A stretch of 64,000 bases of DNA from a bacterium. GTDB lineage: Bacteria > Bacillota > Clostridia > Oscillospirales > Oscillospiraceae. The stretch is taken from positions 1 to 64,000 of the forward strand of contig SFVI01000002.1 of assembly GCA_004560305.1 (NCBI GenBank). Reading direction: 5' to 3'. How positions within the stretch are numbered: the stretch's first letter is position 1; each line of letters begins with the position of its first letter. The position numbers and the translations under genes are program-made. The notes under the pieces were generated by a model. The model was not told where the DNA came from. It did no database searches and saw only the letters and a list, made by a program, of their open reading frames with translations. Shown in pieces: positions 58,809-64,000 of the stretch.

Positions 58809-60854
58809 TTACAGGTTGTAAGCCACCTCGAAGCCCTGATGCATAGCGTCGCTGGACTGGCCGGGCTTGACGGCGTCGCCAATGACGTACACTTCGGGAA
58901 CGAAGGCCTTCAGCTCCTCGGACAGAGGATCGTACTTTCTGGAGCCCAGACCCAGAACAATGTAGTCGAAGTTCTTGAGCCACTCTTCGCTGCCGTCCTC
59001 AAGATGCTGGATCTTGACGTCGTGCTTGACAACGTCGTTGACCTTGCCGCCGGCGTTCATCTGGATGGTGTACTCGTTGATCTCCATAACCTTGGAGTTG
59101 ACGAACATCTTTGCGCCGTGGTGACGCAGTGCTTCCATGGCAACGCTGCGGTTGGGCTGGCAGACGCCGGTCATCATCTGGGGCATCATCTCAACCAGGG
59201 TGATATCCACATCGCCGTTTCTGAAGTTGGGGGAGTAGATGGAGTGGGGACGTGCGTCGGCGAAGATCATCTCAGCGGTCTCGCAGGCAACCTCGCCGCC
59301 GCCCAGGATGCAGACACGGCCGTTGGGAATGGTGACCTTGCGGCTGAGGACATCGTGGGTCGTAACGGTCTTGCACTCGCCAACGCCCTTGATGAAGGTG
59401 GGGATGAAGGGAGTGGCGCCAGTGGCGACAACAACAGCGTCGGGAGCGAACTCCTTGACCTTCTCCACGGTGGCTTCCTTCTTGAACTCGAACTTGACGC
59501 CGGCCTTCTTGGCGCGGTAGTTCAGGTGGACCAGCCACTTGGTCATCTCCTGCTTACCGGGGGAGACAACAGCCAGGTTCAGCTGACCGCCGATGCGGTT
59601 GGACTTTTCCCAAACGGTGACGTCGTGGCCGCGCTCGGCAGCGGTGACAGCGGTGTACATACCGCCGGGGCCGGCGCCGATGACCAGCAGCTTCTTGGGC
59701 TTGTCGGTGGGATTGAAGGGGAAGTCATACTCACGGCCAACCAGGGGATTGATGTGGCACTTGCAGATGGGGTGCATGGGATTTTCAGGAGTGATGCAGC
59801 GGCCGGCGCAGGAACCGCAGGGAGTGATATCATCGAAACGGTTCTCACGGGCCTTCTTGGGCAGATCGGGATCGGCCAGCAGGGGACGGCCCAGAGTCAC
59901 GCCGTCAACCAGGCCGCGCTCCACGATGTCAGCAGCGTAACGGATATCGTTGATCTTGCCAACCACGAAAACGGGGATGTTGACGACCTTCTTGATCTCG
60001 GAAGCCTCGTAGACATTCTTGCCGATCTTCTGGCTGTGGGAGGGCAGGATGTTCTGCAGGCCCTCGTACTGAACGCCGCCGGAAACCTCCAGCATGTCAA
60101 CACCGGCTGCCTCAAACTTGGGAGCCAGGTACAGCATCTCCTCCAGGGAGTTGCCGCCGGCAATACGCTCGTCACCGGAAACACGCAGAACGATGGGGAA
60201 GTCACGGCTGACGCAGCGGCGGCACTCCTCAATGATCTCCAGGATCAGACGGGCGCGGTTGTCAATGCAGCCGCCGTACTCGTCCATACGCTTGTTGCGC
60301 AGGGGAGACAGGAAGGCGCCGGGCAGCATGTAAGCGTGGGCGGTGTGCAGGGCGATACCGCCGCAGCCGGCTTCTTCGGCACGGCGGGCAGCCTGACCGT
60401 ACTGCTTGACTACCTTATGGATTTCGTCAATGGTGATCTCTCTGCAGACATGGCCATTGGCGTTGGTGTTCACAGAGGGGCCCAGGGGCTTGATGCCCTT
60501 GAGAGCGCAGATGGACTCGGGGCCGGGATGGATGATCTGGGGGAACAGGGTGCTGCCGGCGTCGCTGACGCGCTTGGCAAAAGCGGCGAACTGAGGCACC
60601 AGGCTGTCCTTATCCAGGGCGGTGGTCTTGCCGATGTACCAGTACTTGTGGTCAACGGTGACGGCGTCGATGACGACGTAGCCCACGCCGCCTTCGGCGC
60701 GGCGCACAAAAATGTCAGCCAGCTGCTTGGGCACGGTGCCGTCAGTGGCCTCGTAGTGCATGCTCATGGGGGCCATGGCAATGCGGTTCTGCAGGGTGGT
60801 CTTTCCCAACTGGAGGGGGCTAAAGAGCTTGGCGTTCTTCATATCGGTGATCAT
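58809..60854 (-). CDS. baiH: BaiH, flavin/Fe-S enoate reductase-type bile acid oxidoreductase
   Basis: The 681-aa protein is of the old yellow enzyme/2,4-dienoyl-CoA reductase type. It has an N-terminal FMN barrel (residues 1-350; NRIAMAPMSMHYEA, TAHAYMLPGAFLSPLRNKR split at the loop), a [4Fe-4S] set C-GSC-AGRC and a later CKC near 345-365, and FAD/NAD domains from about 390 (LVIGAGPGGMY; CILGGGEVACETAEM). In known bai pathways BaiH reduces a double bond of the oxidised steroid ring. The ATG at 60854 follows GGAGGT. It is transcribed alone, divergent from baiCD. Confidence 0.94.
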   Translation of the reverse strand: MITDMKNAKLFSPLQLGKTTLQNRIAMAPMSMHYEATDGTVPKQLADIFVRRAEGGVGYVVIDAVTVDHKYWYIGKTTALDKDSLVPQFAAFAKRVSDAGSTLFPQIIHPGPESICALKGIKPLGPSVNTNANGHVCREITIDEIHKVVKQYGQAARRAEEAGCGGIALHTAHAYMLPGAFLSPLRNKRMDEYGGCIDNRARLILEIIEECRRCVSRDFPIVLRVSGDERIAGGNSLEEMLYLAPKFEAAGVDMLEVSGGVQYEGLQNILPSHSQKIGKNVYEASEIKKVVNIPVFVVGKINDIRYAADIVERGLVDGVTLGRPLLADPDLPKKARENRFDDITPCGSCAGRCITPENPMHPICKCHINPLVGREYDFPFNPTDKPKKLLVIGAGPGGMYTAVTAAERGHDVTVWEKSNRIGGQLNLAVVSPGKQEMTKWLVHLNYRAKKAGVKFEFKKEATVEKVKEFAPDAVVVATGATPFIPTFIKGVGECKTVTTHDVLSRKVTIPNGRVCILGGGEVACETAEMIFADARPHSIYSPNFRNGDVDITLVEMMPQMMTGVCQPNRSVAMEALRHHGAKMFVNSKVMEINEYTIQMNAGGKVNDVVKHDVKIQHLEDGSEEWLKNFDYIVLGLGSRKYDPLSEELKAFVPEVYVIGDAVKPGQSSDAMHQGFEVAYNL

Positions 60855-61469
60855 GCGTATACCTCCATAATATTTATTTCTGAAACATGGGTTCGCCCCG
60901 GCGTTCCCATACCCGGGGCGAGGCTTTCTGCTGCAGCCGGCACAGGCCGGCCGATGTTATGGCTCTAGTATAAACGCAAACGGCCCCGGCGTGTATCACG
61001 TTTTTTGTTAAACAATCCACATTTACGAAAGGGTTTTATACGATTCTCCTACGCACTTGATGGACATTTTTTTGAAATTTACTACAGACCCTTTTCCTTT
61101 GCGCGGCAATGCCTTCGCTCTTGGATACCCCCGGACGGGAAGAAGGGGCAATTTATGGCCGGTGATGCCGGAAAGAGGGGGAAGGGAAGGGCGTGCTCTG
61201 AAAAGATGAACGGAATGGTAGGGGAGGCTGTAGTAAAAACTAATATTTTGTTCCGGCCTTGGGTATGAGATTACGAGAATATTGCCTACAAAAATGACCC
61301 ACTAGTGTTAAAATTTCTACAATGGGTTTTCTGCTGAGGCAGCATAAAAAAGGCGGTTTGCGCCACCAGAAACCGCCGGGCAGATCGTTCCCGGATCTGC
61401 CGCCGGCCCCTTCCCATGGGCCAGCTGCCGGACCCCTTACAAAAAATCTAAGGAAAGAGTGTATGTATT
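60855..61469 (+). promoter_or_regulatory. 615-nt divergent control region with a structured baiCD leader
   Basis: No credible gene is seen; an 87-codon open stretch at 61005-61268 lacks a ribosome-binding site. Features: a TATACT box on the minus strand (60967-60972, baiH side), the motif GTGTATCA (60991-60998), and three successive hairpins before baiCD. These are GGCGGTTT/AAACCGCC (61352-61377), GCAGATC/GATCTGC (61380-61400) and GGCCC/GGGCC (61406-61421). The baiCD ribosome-binding site AAGGA lies right after them. Confidence 0.5.
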
Positions 61470-63392
61470 ATGAGCTACGATGCATTGTTTGCTCCTATCA
61501 AGCTGAGAGGGCTTGAGCTGAAGAACCGTGTTGTCCTGCCCGGCATGAACACCAAGATGGTCAAGAATAAGCACGACATCGCGGAAGACCTGGCTGCTTA
61601 CCATGCTGCCCGTGCTGCCGGCGGCTGCGCCCTGAACATTGTTGAGCCTGCCTGCGTCTGCCCCGAGACCCATGCTTACCTGTACCTGGGTCTGTACACC
61701 GAGCACCACAGTGAAGAGCTGAAGAAGGTCACCAAGGCCATCCATGACAACGGCGGTCTGGCCTGCGTCCAGATCTGGCACGGCGGCTTTGTTCCCGAAG
61801 CCTTCTTCGACAAGACCAACAAGAGAGAGACTCCCGATACCATCACCCATGAGCGTATTCAGGAGATCATCAAGCAGTACGGCGCTTCCGCCAAGCTGGC
61901 TGTCGAGGCCGGTTTTGACGCCCTGGAGTTCCACGCTGCCCATACCTATCTGCCCCACGAGTTCATGAACCCCAGCCTGAACAACCGTACTGACGAGTAC
62001 GGCAACCAGAGCCTGGAGAACCGCTGCCGCTTCAACCTGGAAGTCATCCGCGAGATGCGCGCCAACATGCCCGAGGATATGCCTCTGCTGATGCGTCTGG
62101 ACGCCATCGACGAGCTGATGCCCAAGGTCACCACCGTGGAAGAGACCATCCAGTTCATCAACTGGGCTGCCGAGGCCGGCGTTGATGCTGCTGACCTCTC
62201 CCGCGGCAACGCCATGAGCCTTGCCACCGTTTACGAAGTCCCCCCCTACAACCTGGAGCCGGGCTTCAATATGGACAACATTGCCGCCGTCAAGGCCGGC
62301 ATCAGCATCCCCGTCATTGGCGTGGGCCGTGTCAACACCCCCGATGTGGCCAACAAGCTCATTGAGGAAGGCAAGATCGATATGATCGCTGTTGGCCGTG
62401 GCCAGCTGGTCGATCCCGAGTGGTGCAACAAGGCCAAGGAAGGCCGTGCCGACGAGATCCGTCTCTGCATCGGCTGCACTCAGGGCTGCTACGACAAGGT
62501 CGTTGACCCCAAGGCCAACCACATCACCTGCACCCGTAACCCCATGCTCTGCCTGGAGTATCAGGGCCTGCCCAAGACCGAGAGCCCCAAGAACGTGATG
62601 GTCATCGGCGCCGGCATCGGCGGCCTGCTGACCGCTCAGTTCCTGAAGGCCCGCGGCCACAATCCCACCGTGTATGAAGCCTCCGAGAAGGCCGGCGGCC
62701 AGTTCGTTCTGGCTGGCGCCGCCCCCAAGAAGCAGGAGTTTGCCGCTGCTGTGGAATGGGAAGTGAAGGAGTGCCAGCGCCGCGGCATCGAGATCAAGAC
62801 CGGTGTCACCGTGACTCCCGAGCTGATCGCTGAGGTCAAGCCCGACCATGTGGTTATCGCTACCGGCGCCCACTATGTGGCTCCCGAAATCCCCGGCATT
62901 GACAGCGCTGATGTTGTCACCGCTGAAGACGTGCTCACCGGCAAGGTGGAGCCCAAGGGCGAAGTGGTCATCCTGGGCGGCGGCGGCGTCGGCTGCGAGA
63001 CCGCACAGTACCTGATCGGCAAGGGTGTCAAGGACGTCCGCGTGATGGATGCAAAGCGTGTTGGTAACAACATGGGTATGCTGCGCACCATGTTCCTGGA
63101 TATCGAGTATCCCGGCGATACCATCAAGAAGAGCAACAAGTCCAAGGTCACCAGCATCGAGGACCACACCATCAACTATAAGTTCACCGACAAGTTCAAG
63201 AAGACCTCCGACAAGAGCCGTCATTTCGACACCCTGGTGGTCGCTACCGGCACCGTTTCCCGTCCCACTGCCGACCTGACCGCCAAGTGCGAGGAGCTGG
63301 GCATTGCCTATGATGTCATCGGCGACGCCAAGCAGGTCCGCATGGGTCTGGACGCCACTGCTGACGCTTACGCAGTTGCCTACCGCATCTGA
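61470..63392 (+). CDS. baiCD: BaiCD, 3-oxo-delta4-bile acid oxidoreductase
   Basis: The 640-aa enzyme has the same OYE-Fe-S-FAD architecture as BaiH but closer to BaiCD. The N-terminus SYDALFAPIKLRGLELKNR and VVLPGMNTKM, LQIWHGG-type segment VQIWHGGFVPEAFF, and HAAHTYLPHEFMNP match it. The Fe-S set is C-x2-C-x3-C...C in CIGCTQGCYDKV. A second nucleotide domain starts at VMVIGAGIGGL. BaiCD oxidises 3-oxo-cholyl-CoA to the delta4 intermediate. It is the first gene of a plus-strand unit with baiE 37 nt downstream. Length matches the known protein (639 aa). Confidence 0.95.
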   Translation: MSYDALFAPIKLRGLELKNRVVLPGMNTKMVKNKHDIAEDLAAYHAARAAGGCALNIVEPACVCPETHAYLYLGLYTEHHSEELKKVTKAIHDNGGLACVQIWHGGFVPEAFFDKTNKRETPDTITHERIQEIIKQYGASAKLAVEAGFDALEFHAAHTYLPHEFMNPSLNNRTDEYGNQSLENRCRFNLEVIREMRANMPEDMPLLMRLDAIDELMPKVTTVEETIQFINWAAEAGVDAADLSRGNAMSLATVYEVPPYNLEPGFNMDNIAAVKAGISIPVIGVGRVNTPDVANKLIEEGKIDMIAVGRGQLVDPEWCNKAKEGRADEIRLCIGCTQGCYDKVVDPKANHITCTRNPMLCLEYQGLPKTESPKNVMVIGAGIGGLLTAQFLKARGHNPTVYEASEKAGGQFVLAGAAPKKQEFAAAVEWEVKECQRRGIEIKTGVTVTPELIAEVKPDHVVIATGAHYVAPEIPGIDSADVVTAEDVLTGKVEPKGEVVILGGGGVGCETAQYLIGKGVKDVRVMDAKRVGNNMGMLRTMFLDIEYPGDTIKKSNKSKVTSIEDHTINYKFTDKFKKTSDKSRHFDTLVVATGTVSRPTADLTAKCEELGIAYDVIGDAKQVRMGLDATADAYAVAYRI

Positions 63393-63429
63393 GGCCGGAC
63401 TGTAAACAATTAAGAAGGGAGTTTTTAAC

Positions 63430-63960
63430 ATGACTGTTGAAGAACGTCTGGAAGCTCTTGAGAAGGAAATCCAGAGACTGAAGGATATCGAGGAAATCAA
63501 GGCCCTGAAGAGCCGTTACTTTGCCGCCCTGGATACCAAGGACTGGGAAGGCCTGAAGGCCACCTTCCACCCCGATGTGACCACCTCCTACTCTGACGGC
63601 AAGCTGTCTTTCCACGGCCCCGAAGAAGTGGCCAACTACATGGCAGAGAATATGCCCCAGACCGAGATTACCCTCCATCAGGGCCATACCCCTGAGATCA
63701 TCATTGTCAGCGATACCGAGGCCATCGGCCACTGGTACCTGCAGGACAACCTGATCTTCGCTCAGGGCAACCCCTATGAGGGCCTCCAGATCCAGGGCAG
63801 CGCTCTCTACACCGACAAATACGAAAAGGTGGACGGCAAGTGGCTGATCAAGGAGACCGGCTACCTGCGGATCTATGAGGAGTCTTTCCAGAGAGACAAG
63901 TCTCACTTCATCCGCATCAATATGTTCCGCCCCAAGAAAAAGAAAGTCGTCAAAAAGTAA
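63430..63960 (+). CDS. baiE: BaiE, bile acid 7alpha-dehydratase
   Basis: This 176-aa SnoaL/NTF2-fold enzyme carries out the rate-limiting loss of the 7alpha-hydroxyl as water from the 3-oxo-delta4 intermediate. Residues known in the C. scindens enzyme are all present: Y30, D35, H83, D106, and R147 (R146 there; one residue is inserted here at the GNPYEG turn). The blocks LHQGHTPEI and LYTDKYEKVDGKW match almost exactly as I recall them. A basic C-terminal tail (PKKKKVVKK) is extra. GAAGGGAG precedes the ATG. It is the strongest single marker that this is a true bai locus. The operon may continue beyond the window. Confidence 0.96.
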   Translation: MTVEERLEALEKEIQRLKDIEEIKALKSRYFAALDTKDWEGLKATFHPDVTTSYSDGKLSFHGPEEVANYMAENMPQTEITLHQGHTPEIIIVSDTEAIGHWYLQDNLIFAQGNPYEGLQIQGSALYTDKYEKVDGKWLIKETGYLRIYEESFQRDKSHFIRINMFRPKKKKVVKK

Positions 63961-64000
63961 TAATCATACCCCGCAGACACAGCAAACCAAGCCCAGCGTG

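Noticed and set aside
58764..60968. A 734-codon plus-strand frame opposite baiH, and a 687-codon minus-strand frame opposite baiCD
   Set aside because: Both are antisense shadows of strongly conserved bai genes, with Gly/Val/Asp/Leu low-complexity translations.
61005..61268. An 87-codon open frame between baiH and baiCD
   Set aside because: It has no ribosome-binding site, a composition unlike neighbouring genes, and lies within a promoter-rich divergent region.
63981..64000. A third copy of palindromic family 2 starting at the window end (AAGCCCAGCGT)
   Set aside because: Only 11 matching bases are visible before the window stops, which is too little to claim a copy.

Overview
The window reads as a chromosomal segment of a high-GC, strictly anaerobic gut Firmicute, most likely of the Oscillospiraceae/Ruminococcaceae type. 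The basis is the gene families present (class-3 fructose-bisphosphatase, DegV, DUF4317, DtxR/Feo, glycyl-radical enzymes, lipoproteins with Gram-positive lipoboxes) together with strong AAGGAGG ribosome-binding sites and GC-rich codon use. The genus is inferred, not proven. No tRNA, rRNA, CRISPR array, transposase or phage gene was seen.

Two specialised gut-metabolite pathways frame the window. (1) At 5.5-16.9 kb lies a complete 4-hydroxyphenylacetate decarboxylase operon (hpdB-hpdC-hpdA) followed by an MFS transporter and a hemerythrin. It predicts p-cresol formation from tyrosine-derived 4-hydroxyphenylacetate. Divergent from it is a seven-gene operon headed by a Crp/Fnr-type regulator. That operon carries a trigger-factor-like protein without a PPIase domain, an arylamine N-acetyltransferase, and an uncharacterised cassette of TPR protein, DUF4037 nucleotidyltransferase-like protein, DUF4125 protein and a small acidic protein. 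(2) At 51.1-64 kb lies a rearranged bile acid-inducible (bai) cluster. A minus-strand operon reads baiA-like, baiB, baiG, baiF-like. An AraC regulator with two HTH domains is translationally coupled to a free-standing cupin-like protein. baiH stands alone, and baiCD-baiE are transcribed divergently from it and run to the window edge. All catalytic residues of the rate-limiting dehydratase BaiE that I recall are present. baiF is broken: a frameshift plus an apparent loss of about 27 codons removes the segment that normally carries the catalytic aspartate.

Between these lie ordinary modules: the end of etfA and nfo (0-1.4 kb); a small AT-rich DUF4160-containing gene trio (1.5-2.3 kb) and a decayed two-TM gene next to a lipoprotein gene (2.5-4.1 kb); an AEC permease (4.6 kb); mutY, a Rieske-FAD oxidoreductase and a flavodoxin (17-20.8 kb); fbp, DUF4317 and degV (20.8-25.1 kb); a secreted Asn/Thr-rich repeat protein whose C-terminus is frameshifted by a 35-bp tandem duplication (25.4-27.1 kb); a membrane protein, a two-component system and a three-gene glycolipid operon (27.5-32.6 kb); an aminotransferase and a sortase-like protein (32.6-34.8 kb); a Dpp/Opp-type ABC importer (35-40.2 kb); a DtxR repressor facing feoA-feoA-feoB and a Cys-rich Feo partner (40.3-43.7 kb); an adenine deaminase with a PotABCD-type importer (44-49.6 kb); and an amidohydrolase (49.7-51 kb).

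Two families of small palindromic repeats are scattered through intergenic space (4.3, 25.2, 27.3 and 36.6 kb). One pair directly flanks the repeat-protein gene, and one copy sits inside the ABC importer operon. Long intercistronic hairpins punctuate both the hpd operon and the bai operon, which suggests that relative protein amounts are set at the RNA level.
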